NCBI RefSeq assembly: GCF_019278465.1
Contig: NZ_CP058983.1
Coordinates: 248,001 to 312,000, forward strand
Direction of reading: 5' to 3'
DNA from: Tenacibaculum sp. AHE14PA
GTDB lineage: Bacteria > Bacteroidota > Bacteroidia > Flavobacteriales > Flavobacteriaceae
DNA: 64,000 nt
Shown: in pieces, positions 1 through 8,746 of the stretch
Layout: every line of letters starts with the position of its first letter
Position numbering within the stretch: the first letter of the stretch is position 1
The notes under the pieces: model-generated
What the model was told of the DNA's origin: nothing
The model's database searches: none
What the model saw: the letters and a program-made list of their open reading frames with translations, nothing else
Translations under genes and position numbers: made by a program

Positions 1-1773
1 GCGAATTAAATCGTAATTGGTAATTAATTTACTCCATTGAACCTTATTATTCTTCAATGTAGCGGTAGCAATGCCTGCAACAATAGCGGGCTCACTTAAT
101 AAATGTTTAGAAGCAGGCGTTAAATGTCCGTTTGATTGATGTACAATACCCATCGAATTTTCTACAGTAATAAACTGTTCTCCGCTTTTTTGATTATCCT
201 TTTCGGAACGACCTAAACAAGGAAGAATTAATGCTTGTTTACCATGAATTAAGTGACTACGATTTAATTTTGTTGATATTTGTACTGTTAAATCACAGTT
301 TTTTAAAGCTTCAGCAGTATATACTGTATCTGGAGTTGCAGAGATAAAATTACCTCCCATTCCTATAAAAACACTAGCTTTTTTCTGATGCATAGCCTCA
401 ATAGCTGCGACAACGTCATAACCATGTTTACGTGGGGCATTGAATTGAAATTCCTTTTCTAAATTGTCTAAAAAACCATTTTTAGGCTTTTCCCATATTC
501 CCATTGTTCGATCTCCTTGCACGTTAGAGTGCCCTCTTACTGGGCAAGTACCAGCACCTTTTTTACCGATACTTCCTTTTAATAATAATAAATTAACAAC
601 TTCACGGATATTATCTACTGCATTTTTATGTTGTGTTAATCCCATTGCCCAACAAATAATAATTTTATCATTACTGATAATCATATCTGTAGCCTCTTTA
701 ATTACTTCTAAAGGTAGGCCTGTTTGGGGTAATAATTCTTCTATTGAATATTTATCTAAATCGACTAGAAATTGCTCTAAGCCGTGTGTTTTTTCTTTTA
801 TAAATTGATGGTTAAAAACATCTCCCGATTTTTCCTCCTCAATTTTCATCATCTTTAAGATGATTTTTAACAAGGCAACATCTCCGTTAATTTTTACTTG
901 TAAAAACAAGTCAGTTAACTTATCACCAGCTCCAAACCATTTTAAAGGATTTTGCGGATCTACATAATTCATTAATCCAACTTCAGGCAACGGATTTATA
1001 GTCATTATTTTTCCGCCATTCTTTTTAGTGTCCTTTAATGCAGTAAGCATTCTAGGGTGATTTGTTCCTGGATTCTGACCTATAACAATCACTAAATCAG
1101 CATGATTAAAGTCATCTAAAGTAACAGAGCCTTTACCAATTCCTAGTGTTTCTGAAAGTCCGCTACCGCTACTTTCGTGACACATATTAGAGCAATCTGG
1201 TAAGTTATTGGTACCAAACTGACGTACAAATAGCTGATATAAAAAAGCAGCTTCATTACTTGTTCTTCCTGAAGTGTAAAAGATGGCTTCATCAGGAGAA
1301 TTTAAGTTGTTTAACTCACTCCCAATAAGATTAAAAGCCGCTTGCCAAGAAATTTCTTCATAATTATCAGCTCCTTCTTTCAAAATCATTGGATGAGTGA
1401 TTCGTCCACTTTTACCAATTTCATAATCAGACCATTCAGACATTTCTTGCACAGAATGTGTTGCGAAAAATAACGGAGATACTCTATTCGTTGTAGCTTC
1501 TTCAGCAACTGCTTTTGCACCGTTTTCGCAATATTCCGCTAAAAAAGCTCTTTTCTGATCTGGATCTGGCCAGGCACAACCCGGACAATCAAAACCATTA
1601 ATTTGATTGATGTTTTTAAGAAGGCTAATTCCTTTTACTACACCTGTTTCTGAAAAAACATGACTTAAAGCCGATTGTATTGCTTTTGTACCTACTGCCT
1701 TTTTAGGAATATCTATAAGTTCAATACCGGTTAATTTCTCAGGAGGTTGTTCTTGTATTTTTTTATCGCTCAT
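1..1773 (-). CDS. FdhF/YdeP-family molybdopterin oxidoreductase, C-terminus cut by window edge
   Basis: I translated this from ATG at 1773; the frame stays open to base 1, so the C-terminus lies outside the window. Near the N-terminus is C63-PG-C66-AWPDP, the short cysteine motif of YdeP-like oxidoreductases, where classical formate dehydrogenases have a full 4Fe-4S motif. The Mo-bisMGD binding body follows (TSGRTSNEAAFLYQ, IVIGQNPGTNHPRM, CPVRGHSNVQGDRTMG). The family is related to formate dehydrogenase, but its physiological substrate is unsettled. The start codon overlaps the end of fdhD by 11 bp, so the two are co-transcribed, which fits FdhD serving as its sulfurtransferase. Family assignment is firm; substrate is unknown. 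Confidence 0.9.
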   Translation of the reverse strand, partial: MSDKKIQEQPPEKLTGIELIDIPKKAVGTKAIQSALSHVFSETGVVKGISLLKNINQINGFDCPGCAWPDPDQKRAFLAEYCENGAKAVAEEATTNRVSPLFFATHSVQEMSEWSDYEIGKSGRITHPMILKEGADNYEEISWQAAFNLIGSELNNLNSPDEAIFYTSGRTSNEAAFLYQLFVRQFGTNNLPDCSNMCHESSGSGLSETLGIGKGSVTLDDFNHADLVIVIGQNPGTNHPRMLTALKDTKKNGGKIMTINPLPEVGLMNYVDPQNPLKWFGAGDKLTDLFLQVKINGDVALLKIILKMMKIEEEKSGDVFNHQFIKEKTHGLEQFLVDLDKYSIEELLPQTGLPLEVIKEATDMIISNDKIIICWAMGLTQHKNAVDNIREVVNLLLLKGSIGKKGAGTCPVRGHSNVQGDRTMGIWEKPKNGFLDNLEKEFQFNAPRKHGYDVVAAIEAMHQKKASVFIGMGGNFISATPDTVYTAEALKNCDLTVQISTKLNRSHLIHGKQALILPCLGRSEKDNQKSGEQFITVENSMGIVHQSNGHLTPASKHLLSEPAIVAGIATATLKNNKVQWSKLITNYDLIR

Positions 1774-2566
1774 AATTTATATATTGAGGATTAGCGTAAA
1801 CTGTCATTTTATTATTTCTACTAAAACCTATTAGGCAAATGCCAAATTCTTTGGCAAAATCAACGGCTAAAGAAGAGCAGGCAGAAACTGCTATAATAAT
1901 AGGGATTTTAGCAAAAAAAGCCTTCGAAACAATCTCGTACGAAACGCGACCGCTTACTAGCATATAGCTTACTTCTTTTATTTTATTTTTATTGATTAAA
2001 TCACCAATACATTTATCAACTGCGTTATGACGACCAATATCTTCTTTGATAGTTAAGAGCTCCTTTTTTTTATCGAATAACGCACAAGCATGACTTCCTC
2101 CTGTTTTTTTAAATAAAAACTGTAACTCGTTCATTTTTAAAAACATATCAAATGTTACATCAATTGATTCATTATGCTTGTTACTAAGAGGCTCATCACT
2201 TGTTTTTAGATCTTTTAACTCTTTTTTTCCGCAAATTCCACAGGATGAAACTGATAAAAGAGTTCGCTTATTAAGGTAGCCTTTTCTTAATTTTCCCTTT
2301 GGAATACTAACATTTAAGATGGCCGAAAAATCATTATTTATTTCAATAATATCTATCTTTAATTCATCATTGCTTTTATAAATGTCTTCTGCGTACAAAA
2401 GTCCTCTTATAAGCTCGTTATCGTCTCCCGGAGTTCTCATAACTACAGTATAAGACTCATTGTTTATGTTGATCTGAAGTGGTGCTTCAATCACCAAATT
2501 ATCATCCACCTTTAAAGAGGAGTTTTCTGATAATTTTATAGATTGATATGTGCTTGCTTGTTTCAT
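1763..2566 (-). CDS. fdhD: Formate dehydrogenase accessory sulfurtransferase FdhD
   Basis: 267 aa, normal for FdhD. FdhD transfers sulfur from a cysteine desulfurase to the molybdenum cofactor before it enters formate-dehydrogenase-like enzymes. The sulfur-carrying loop is visible as SVSSCGICGKKEL with C109 and C112, the CxxC needed for transfer. The motifs TPGDDNELIRGLLYAE and KEDIGRHNAVDK are also typical of the family. It is cytoplasmic, and its last codons overlap the start of the downstream molybdopterin oxidoreductase, so the likely client is encoded beside it. Confidence 0.95.
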   Translation of the reverse strand: MKQASTYQSIKLSENSSLKVDDNLVIEAPLQININNESYTVVMRTPGDDNELIRGLLYAEDIYKSNDELKIDIIEINNDFSAILNVSIPKGKLRKGYLNKRTLLSVSSCGICGKKELKDLKTSDEPLSNKHNESIDVTFDMFLKMNELQFLFKKTGGSHACALFDKKKELLTIKEDIGRHNAVDKCIGDLINKNKIKEVSYMLVSGRVSYEIVSKAFFAKIPIIIAVSACSSLAVDFAKEFGICLIGFSRNNKMTVYANPQYINYER

Positions 2567-2702
2567 GTTATAAACAAAAGTACTTAAAAGTAAATGAACT
2601 GAAAAGCCTTAGTGAATAACAAAAATTTTAAAGGTATCCTTCAGTACTACAAGGTAAAAGGCTGGTAATAAAAAACAAATGTTTAAGGCGAAAGGCTTTG
2701 TT

Positions 2703-3884
2703 TTACGAAGTTTTAGTGCAATTGACTACAATTAACTCATTGCTACTATTTGTTGTGAAAAACAGATAAGAATCTCCACCATCTTTAAGCTTTGTTTCGA
2801 CTCTTATTTGTGCCACGGTTTTAGGGAAGTTTCGTGTGGTGATATTTGCTTTTGAAATAGTTAATTGTTTTTTCAATTTCTTTTTATTGTAAGGATAAAC
2901 CTCTTCTATTTTAAATGTCCTTCCAGGGAAATTAAGTATTAATTCTTCGGATGTATATAAATGTGAATGTTGGTGTAGTTTTTTAACATCATACTGATTT
3001 GTTACTTCATTAAATCCGCCTGACTTTAAAATTGCAGCATTAGGTTCATATAAGTAATTAGTTGGTAATGAGTATGCTTTTTCATTCTTAACTCCAGGTT
3101 TAAAATTAAAACTTTGAATACTGTCTTTTAATATGTTAGTTGTTTTAATCTCTACTTCAGCTTTAAGTTTTTTTTTAAGTAAAAAAAGCAATTCTTTTAC
3201 TTCGTTATTTACTGCAACAACATGAATTTCTTTTACAAATTTTAACTCGTTTAATGTAGCTGTTATATCTAACATTGGTGAGTTTTTAATTAAGATTGTA
3301 TCTGATTTTGTAAATAGAAAATCAATATTTTCAGGTACATTAGGTAAGCAATCTTTTAATAAAAACACCTTTCCTTTTATGTCGCTTCTACGAGAAGGAT
3401 CAATATAAATACAATCGAATTTTTCGGTTGTTTTTTTTAGGAAATCTAATCCGTTATCAGCAACTGTTTGAACGTTTTTAATCGATAATTGATTGTAGTT
3501 ATAAGTTACAATTTCTGATAATTCTTCATTGATTTCTGCGTGTGTAACTTTATCAAATATTTTAGAAAAATAAAAAGCATCAACTCCAAAACCTCCTGTT
3601 ATGTCAATTAAGTTTTTACCAGAAACTAAGCTCGCTTTATATTTAGCACTTACTTCAGAAGATGTTTGTTCAATACTAATTTTTACTGGATAATAGATGT
3701 TCTTTGTAGCAAACCAATGTGGTAATTTGTTCTTAGATTTTTGTTTACCAATAATTTGATTTGATAATTCTTGTATTGATATATTCTCAAACGGACTTCC
3801 TTTCAAAATCAGCTTTGTGATATCAGAATTCAAGTTTATATTAATAAATTCTTGGACCTTTTTATCTAAAATATTGGTATTCAA
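2703..3884 (-). CDS. THUMP-like domain class I SAM-dependent methyltransferase
   Basis: 393 aa. A Rossmann methyltransferase core is clear: motif I NLIDITGGFGVDAFYF (residues 91-106) and the catalytic-region motif YIDPSRRSDIKGKVF (160-174). The C-terminal ~100 residues (PGRTFKIEEVYPYNKK, TTRNFPKTVAQIR) match the THUMP-like domain of Bacteroidota proteins of this type. The DPSRR motif is reminiscent of RNA methyltransferases, so an RNA substrate is a reasonable inference, but the target is not known to me. It is monocistronic and is followed by a spacer with no clear terminator. Confidence 0.8.
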   Translation of the reverse strand: MNTNILDKKVQEFININLNSDITKLILKGSPFENISIQELSNQIIGKQKSKNKLPHWFATKNIYYPVKISIEQTSSEVSAKYKASLVSGKNLIDITGGFGVDAFYFSKIFDKVTHAEINEELSEIVTYNYNQLSIKNVQTVADNGLDFLKKTTEKFDCIYIDPSRRSDIKGKVFLLKDCLPNVPENIDFLFTKSDTILIKNSPMLDITATLNELKFVKEIHVVAVNNEVKELLFLLKKKLKAEVEIKTTNILKDSIQSFNFKPGVKNEKAYSLPTNYLYEPNAAILKSGGFNEVTNQYDVKKLHQHSHLYTSEELILNFPGRTFKIEEVYPYNKKKLKKQLTISKANITTRNFPKTVAQIRVETKLKDGGDSYLFFTTNSSNELIVVNCTKTS

Positions 3885-3996
3885 TAGCTTTGTTTTTTGA
3901 ATAACAAAATTATGATATTTTTATCGATTTTATAAGGTAAATACAGCCTAGTATCCATTTTTATTTTTACTTTTATAATCTAAAATAGAAATAAAT

Positions 3997-4905
3997 ATGA
4001 ATAGAATTATTTTATCTGTGATCGTTTTTTTAACGTCACTTGCTGTTAATGCACAGTTTTATGTATCTGCAAGTAATGGTTACTCTTTTGAGGCTGCAGG
4101 AGTACAATTTGGAACTAAAACAACTACTAGTGGTGTAGAGAATACTTATGGTAGTTATGGTGAAGGTTCACATTTTCAATTAAGAACAGGTTATTTTTTT
4201 AATAAGAGCTGGGGTATTGAAATTGCTGGAGGTTATTTGAATGGAGCAGACCAATCTATGTTACTTGTTGATGTTCCTAATCAGCCGTTTGTAGATGTAA
4301 AAGCTAGAGGTAGAGCTTTTGGATTATCTGTTTCTACTGTTTACAATATCACTGAAAACTTTTATGGTAGAGCTGGTATTTTAACAAAGGTTGGTGGTAA
4401 AACAGAACTAGTTGGAAAAGTTAGAGCAGAATTGCCTGCTGCTATCTTAAACCCGGCTGCCCCTGCAGGAGCAACTGTACCTTTAAATATGGATTTTACT
4501 AGAGATTTTAAAGGTAAATTTCCTATCGGGTTTATTGGAGCTATAGGTTATAAGCATGCAATAACAAAAAATTTAGAGTTGTTTGGAGAAGTTGAATACT
4601 TAGGTATTAGTGTAACTAGAGATGTTTCTGAGATTGGAGATTTTACTGCTACTATAGCAGGACAACCTGCTACAAGAGCACAGTTATTACAAACAGTAGG
4701 AGGAAACCCTGCTTTATTACAAAGTTTTGGAACTCTTCTTCCATTAATTAATGATAAAATTTCTTACGAAGATTCGTTAACTTTAGCGGAGTATGCAGAT
4801 GCTCAAACAAATCCTTTAGCAAGAAAGCAATTGGCAGAAAATGCGCCATATTCTTCTTGGGGATTAAACATTGGTATCACTTATATTTTCGGAAAAAGAA
4901 AATAA
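3997..4905 (+). CDS. Outer-membrane beta-barrel protein
   Basis: 302 aa with an N-terminal signal peptide ending at VNAQ (about residue 20), a typical Bacteroidota SPI site. The mature part has alternating aromatic/hydrophobic strands (FQLRTGYFFNKSWGIEIAGGY, FYGRAGILTKVGG, NLELFGEVEYLGISV) and ends in a last strand WGLNIGITYIFGKRK, as expected for an OmpA/OprF-like eight-stranded barrel without a peptidoglycan-binding domain. It stands alone, followed by a strong bidirectional terminator. Specific function is unknown. Confidence 0.8.
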   Translation: MNRIILSVIVFLTSLAVNAQFYVSASNGYSFEAAGVQFGTKTTTSGVENTYGSYGEGSHFQLRTGYFFNKSWGIEIAGGYLNGADQSMLLVDVPNQPFVDVKARGRAFGLSVSTVYNITENFYGRAGILTKVGGKTELVGKVRAELPAAILNPAAPAGATVPLNMDFTRDFKGKFPIGFIGAIGYKHAITKNLELFGEVEYLGISVTRDVSEIGDFTATIAGQPATRAQLLQTVGGNPALLQSFGTLLPLINDKISYEDSLTLAEYADAQTNPLARKQLAENAPYSSWGLNIGITYIFGKRK

Positions 4906-4923
4906 GAAAATGTATTTCTTTAA

Positions 4924-4955
4924 AAAAAAGAGTGACTGAAAAGTCACTCTTTTTT
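4924..4955. terminator. Bidirectional intrinsic terminator
   Basis: A 9-bp stem (AGAGTGACT / AGTCACTCT) with loop GAAA is extended by A-tract and T-tract. It lies just after the barrel gene stop and could also serve transcripts on the other strand. Confidence 0.9.
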
Positions 4956-5187
4956 GCTTATAATAACTATTTGTTTCTATTTTTAAACTCCCTTTTTTTT
5001 CTACTGAACGCTATGTAACTAAGAAGGTTTCTTTTTTTTGTAATTCAATCTTGTTAATTAGTAGTTAATCCGTTCATTTTCTTAAAAACAAATCAGTTTT
5101 ACATTTATGAATATAATTTCTCCTTAAAATTGGTAAATTATAATTTTAAGAATTTATTTTTTCTAAGATAATCTTTTGATACTATAA

Positions 5188-6099
5188 TTACACTGCTTTT
5201 TGATTGATTAACTTATGAATTTCTTTCGCTAATTCATCGGCAGCTTTCGGATTGTTTCTAAACCATAATTCGGGTTCTATCAGCTCTAATTCTGCAAGTG
5301 CTAAGTTGTTATTGTTGTCTGTAAAAACATCAACCCTGGCGTAAATAGGAAGCTCATCACATGCTTTTATGGCTTTTTCAGCAAAGTTAATTTCTGGTTG
5401 CGTAGGAGTGTAGTTGTGTACAGAACCTCCAAAATCATCTTGAACTCTAAAATCTCCTTTTTTAGCAATTTTTAAAACAGCGTGTGTAAATTTACCGTCT
5501 ATAACGATTAATGAAATTTCACCTTTTTTAACGATGTTATGCTGAAAAGGCTGTAGTATTAATGCTTCTGTAGCTATTAATTTCTTAAAAATAGCTTCAT
5601 GGTCAGGAATGTTTTGAGGATTTATTCGATAAGTATGTCTTCCACCACCAGAAACACAAGGTTTTAGTACAAACTCATTAAGCTGATGTTTTGTTGCTAA
5701 TTCTTGTAAACTACTTTTTTCCGTAGTTTCTATAAAATAAGATTCACAAATATGAACTTCTTTTTTTTGTAAATCTTGTAAATAGTGTTTATTGATATTC
5801 CAGCGAATTATAGCTTCTGAATTTAGTAAAATGGTTTGTTTAGAAACGTTGTTTAACCATTTAGAAAACTCATCATATCGATCAAAATAATCCCAGGTAG
5901 TTCTAAATAAAATATATTTAGTTGTAGACCAATTAAAAGTAGCGTCATCCCAAGAAAGACGACCAACTTTTAAGCCTATTTTTTCTAAAGCAACTTTTAC
6001 GTAGTTGTCCTCTTTTAATACATTTTTACTGTAAGTATCAACTTTTGTCGGATTTAAATACCTACCTTCTGTAAGAATTATAACATCATAAATTTTCAT
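5188..6099 (-). CDS. ATP-grasp domain protein
   Basis: 303 aa. The ATP-grasp fold is recognisable from FVLKPCVSGGGRHTYRI (ATP-binding lysine and glycine-rich loop, around residues 143-159), ALILQPFQHNIVKKGEISLIV (adenine/metal region) and ARVDVFTDNNNNLALAELELIEPELWF (acidic Mg-binding residues near the C-terminus). The family includes RimK/glutathione-synthetase-like ligases and the cycloserine enzyme DcsG, which ligate carboxylates to amines or cyclise with ATP. Nothing nearby names the substrate. It is monocistronic, reading away from the CAP-domain gene. Confidence 0.8.
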   Translation of the reverse strand: MKIYDVIILTEGRYLNPTKVDTYSKNVLKEDNYVKVALEKIGLKVGRLSWDDATFNWSTTKYILFRTTWDYFDRYDEFSKWLNNVSKQTILLNSEAIIRWNINKHYLQDLQKKEVHICESYFIETTEKSSLQELATKHQLNEFVLKPCVSGGGRHTYRINPQNIPDHEAIFKKLIATEALILQPFQHNIVKKGEISLIVIDGKFTHAVLKIAKKGDFRVQDDFGGSVHNYTPTQPEINFAEKAIKACDELPIYARVDVFTDNNNNLALAELELIEPELWFRNNPKAADELAKEIHKLINQKAV

Positions 6100-6168
6100 G
6101 TAGGAAATTTACAATAATTTATGATGTTATTATATTATTGACTTTGTAAAAAAGTATAATATATTACC

Positions 6169-6636
6169 TTATTTTGCATAAAATAATTGTGTGAAATAAT
6201 AATTATTCTTAGAATCTTTTTTAATTCCGATACCTGTATGAGTATAATTTCCTTCAATATTTTCTCTATGACCAGGACTGTTTAACCAAACTGTAACAAC
6301 TTCTTGAGCATTTCTTTGACGCGAAGCAACATTTTCGCCAAAACTAACAGCATTCACAAGATTTCTTACTTCAATGAACCTTGTGTCAAAGTTATCGTGA
6401 CTTATCTTGTTTTTATCAATCATATATTGCGTATGCTCTATGGCTATGTCTGCTATTTGATCATTAAAAATAAGTGTGTTTTTACCAATGCTACTTCTGT
6501 GTTCATTTATTAATTTATGAACTTCTTGAGTAATTGTGTTGTTCTCGGTACTATCAATATCGTTTATAGAACTTTCGCTACATGAAATAAATATTAGGGA
6601 AGAAAATAAAATTAAAAAGTATTTTTTTGAATATAT
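6169..6636 (-). CDS. CAP (SCP/PR1)-domain lipoprotein with no canonical start codon
   Basis: The CAP domain is clear: INEHRSS, SHDNFDTRF, SFGENVA, VTVWLNSPGHRENI, THTGIGI, a typical extracellular CAP layout. The first ATG in frame (6423) would remove the signal peptide and the first CAP helix. The frame is open upstream to a stop at 6664-6666 and encodes a good lipoprotein signal (KKYFLILFSSLIFISC, lipobox Cys), yet it has no ATG, GTG or TTG. The best-placed codon is ATA at 6634-6636, which would give 155 aa. It is either a rare ATA start or a lost start codon; the rest of the frame is intact and looks selected. The coordinates given assume the ATA start. Confidence 0.7.
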   Translation of the reverse strand: MYSKKYFLILFSSLIFISCSESSINDIDSTENNTITQEVHKLINEHRSSIGKNTLIFNDQIADIAIEHTQYMIDKNKISHDNFDTRFIEVRNLVNAVSFGENVASRQRNAQEVVTVWLNSPGHRENIEGNYTHTGIGIKKDSKNNYYFTQLFYAK

Positions 6637-6676
6637 GTTTTGGGGGATTAAGGTTTTAGAAAATTAAAGAGCAAAC

Positions 6677-7336
6677 TTACTGTTTATTTTGTTGATAATA
6701 ATCTAACACATGTTTAGGAGTTTCAACACCTTCTTTTAATTTATCGTCAGAAATAGGAAATTCAGCAACTTGTTTTATAGGTACAATACCCGCCCAAATT
6801 GGTAAGTCGTAATCTTCAGGTTCATCAACTACACCAGTATCTCTAACTTTTGCTGAGGCGGTTTCGATAGTAAATTCTAACACTAAAGTTCTATCTAATT
6901 CTTTTTGATGCATAGGCCTTAAAGAACCCCATTGGTTAGGAACCATTTGATCTACAATCCACTTTAAAATCTCCGTTTTTTTAATATCTTTTTCAATTTT
7001 ATTTAAGCTTCCGAAAAGGGTTGCCGAACGATAATTTACAGAATGATGTAAGCCAGAACGCGCTAAAACTAATCCGTCTAAATGCATAACTGTTATTGAT
7101 GTTTTTCCGCTTTCTAATATCGATAATAACATTCTGTTCGCAGTTGAACCATGAATATAAATCTTATCATCTCTTCTGGTATATGCCATCGGAATTGTAA
7201 TAGGATTACCATCATAAATATAGCCAACATAACATAAAAAACCTGCATCTAAAATAGCATTAATTTTATCTACATCATAGGTTGCTCTGTTTGCTCCTCG
7301 CTTTACTCTATTTAATTTTGATTGTTCGTATTCCAT
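6677..7336 (-). CDS. Pyridoxamine 5'-phosphate oxidase-like FMN-binding split-barrel protein
   Basis: I chose the ATG at 7336 (MEYEQSKLNRVKRGANRATY, 219 aa) because it lies 1 nt after the upstream gene's stop and matches the usual family start; a longer frame from 7387 would overlap that gene. The protein shows the split-barrel fold of flavin-nucleotide-binding proteins: FLCYVGYIYDGNPITIPMAY, IYIHGSTANRMLL, a VNYRSATLFG strand and DYDLPIWAGIVPI near the end. Family members bind FMN, F420 or haem; B6 oxidation is not established for this branch. It is the last gene of the operon opposite the PdxR-type regulator, which suggests a B6-linked role. Confidence 0.85.
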   Translation of the reverse strand: MEYEQSKLNRVKRGANRATYDVDKINAILDAGFLCYVGYIYDGNPITIPMAYTRRDDKIYIHGSTANRMLLSILESGKTSITVMHLDGLVLARSGLHHSVNYRSATLFGSLNKIEKDIKKTEILKWIVDQMVPNQWGSLRPMHQKELDRTLVLEFTIETASAKVRDTGVVDEPEDYDLPIWAGIVPIKQVAEFPISDDKLKEGVETPKHVLDYYQQNKQ

Positions 7337-7337
7337 G

Positions 7338-7856
7338 TTAAATTTCTTTTGATAAAACGTAGTTTTCGTATTCTTTCCCATTAACAATAAAATTTAACTC
7401 ACCAATGTTTTTAAACTCATTTCTATGGTAAAAACGAATACCTCTTTCGTTTTTAATATATACAGAAAGCCATATTGCAGTGGCATTTTTTTCTTTGATT
7501 TTATCAATAATAAAATCTAAAAAAGGTTGCCCAATTTTTAAGGGTAAAAACTGATTTAAAATATATAATCTTTCTAATCTTACGCTACTATTAGCTGTTT
7601 TGTCTTCAAACGGATAATTTAATACCACTTTAGAAAAACCGACAGGTAAATCATCTACATAAGCGATATGAAACAGATTATTTTTGTCTTCTAATTCTTC
7701 TATTATTTTTTTGATAGAAAAAGCATTCGCACAATAAGCTAATAAATCATTTTTATCGTCTATAAAGTGACCATGAGACTCTGTATAAGTAATTCTACCT
7801 AATAAGGCTATAACTTCAGTATCTGAAGTTGTTGCTAATTTAAACGTAATCATCAA
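7338..7856 (-). CDS. GNAT-family N-acetyltransferase
   Basis: 172 aa with the GNAT fold: substrate region in the N-terminal half, LERLYILNQFLPLKIGQPFL around the acetyl-CoA pyrophosphate loop (residues ~93-112), and the C-terminal strand AIWLSVYIKNERGIRFYHRNEFKNIGE typical of small-molecule acetyltransferases. It sits directly between DUF1272 and the FMN-binding gene with essentially no spacing, so translation is coupled. The acceptor substrate cannot be read from the sequence. Confidence 0.9.
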   Translation of the reverse strand: MMITFKLATTSDTEVIALLGRITYTESHGHFIDDKNDLLAYCANAFSIKKIIEELEDKNNLFHIAYVDDLPVGFSKVVLNYPFEDKTANSSVRLERLYILNQFLPLKIGQPFLDFIIDKIKEKNATAIWLSVYIKNERGIRFYHRNEFKNIGELNFIVNGKEYENYVLSKEI

Positions 7857-8147
7857 TTATCTATTTTCAGGTTTTATCTCTCTAAATTTATCAGCATTAA
7901 ATTTCGCTTTTTCTAAATCTTTTGGATCATATATTCTTTTTGTTGAAATAGGATACTTTGCTATCATTTCTGATGTTCTTATAGGACGCTCTACAAAATT
8001 ACCAGCACAACTAGGGCACACATTTTTGAATATCTCTATAGCGCATGTTTTGCAATAAGTACACTCGAAAGAGCAAATCATGGCTTCACTAGAATTGCTA
8101 GGTAAATATTTGTTGCAGTGCTCGCAACTAGGTCTTATTTCTAACAT
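7857..8147 (-). CDS. DUF1272 cysteine-rich zinc-ribbon protein
   Basis: 96 aa. The eight cysteines are arranged as paired knuckles (RPSCEHCNKYLP, MICSFECTYCKTCA, VCPSCAGNF) followed by a basic motif ERPIRTSEM; this is the DUF1272 signature, predicted to bind two zinc ions. Function is not known. The ATG shares one base with the stop codon of the upstream DinB-like gene, so the two are translationally coupled. DUF1272 beside a DinB-like protein and an acetyltransferase suggests a small stress or detoxification operon. Confidence 0.85.
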   Translation of the reverse strand: MLEIRPSCEHCNKYLPSNSSEAMICSFECTYCKTCAIEIFKNVCPSCAGNFVERPIRTSEMIAKYPISTKRIYDPKDLEKAKFNADKFREIKPENR

Positions 8148-8665
8148 TATAAATAGCGTTCTTTAATAATATCAATATGCCAAACACTGTGCCCTAATAA
8201 AATAAAAGCACACGCTCTTGCAGATACAGGTGAGTTACTAGCGGTTCCTAAATTGATTAAATTATCATCAGAAATACTATTAATTAAATTCATAGAATAC
8301 ATACGTGAAACAGTAAACTCTTCCAATAATTCATCCATAGATTTATCGTTTGCTCCTGATGGATCTATATAAATATCTTGATCGAAGCCAGCCATAGCCG
8401 TAGTGTCTTTTCTTGCTATTCGTAAAAAACGATACATAAAAATGCGTTCGGTATCAATAATATGTTGTAATAGCTCTTTGATTGTCCATTTTTCAGGTTG
8501 ATAGCGGTATTCTAATTTATCTTTAGGTACAGATGAAAAAAAATCGATTACCATTTTCTTGTCTTCTTCAAAACCTGTCATTAAATCTATCGAATCTGCT
8601 ACTTTATCTAAATATCTTTTGTAATACGCATCATGTTCATTCGATTGTATGTTTTGTTTTGTCAT
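8147..8665 (-). CDS. DinB-family metal-dependent protein
   Basis: 172 aa four-helix-bundle DinB/YfiT-like protein. The expected metal-binding histidines are visible: one in LLQHIIDTERIF (about residue 68) and two near the C-terminus in LLGHSVWHIDIIKERYL. Members act as metal-dependent hydrolases or thiol transferases (for example bacillithiol or mycothiol transferases); the substrate here is unknown. It is the first gene of a four-gene operon divergent from the MocR regulator, with a TAnnTTTG promoter element at 8686-8693. Confidence 0.85.
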   Translation of the reverse strand: MTKQNIQSNEHDAYYKRYLDKVADSIDLMTGFEEDKKMVIDFFSSVPKDKLEYRYQPEKWTIKELLQHIIDTERIFMYRFLRIARKDTTAMAGFDQDIYIDPSGANDKSMDELLEEFTVSRMYSMNLINSISDDNLINLGTASNSPVSARACAFILLGHSVWHIDIIKERYL

Positions 8666-8685
8666 TTTTTTAATGTTTTATTGTT

Positions 8686-8693
8686 CAAAAATA
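8686..8693 (-). promoter_or_regulatory. Bacteroidota -7 promoter element for the dinB operon
   Basis: Read on the minus strand this is TATTTTTG, matching TAnnTTTG, 21 nt upstream of the DinB-like start codon. Confidence 0.6.
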
Positions 8694-8702
8694 ATATATT
8701 TA

Positions 8703-8722
8703 TGGATTGTTATAATCATCCA
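8703..8722. promoter_or_regulatory. Candidate MocR/PdxR operator between divergent genes
   Basis: TGGAT-N10-ATCCA forms a 20-bp imperfect palindrome with a central TTATAA. It lies between the divergent start codons, directly upstream of the dinB promoter element and 25 nt from the regulator's ATG. Placement suits a regulator that controls both directions; binding is inferred. Confidence 0.5.
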
Positions 8723-8746
8723 GAAAAGATATAATAAGTAGTCCAG

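Noticed and set aside
464..808. Plus-strand frame of 114 aa opposite the molybdopterin oxidoreductase
   Set aside because: It is antisense to a clear coding frame, and its composition is that of a shadow translation.
6304..6513. Plus-strand frame opposite the CAP-domain gene
   Set aside because: Shadow; the minus-strand frame has the domain.
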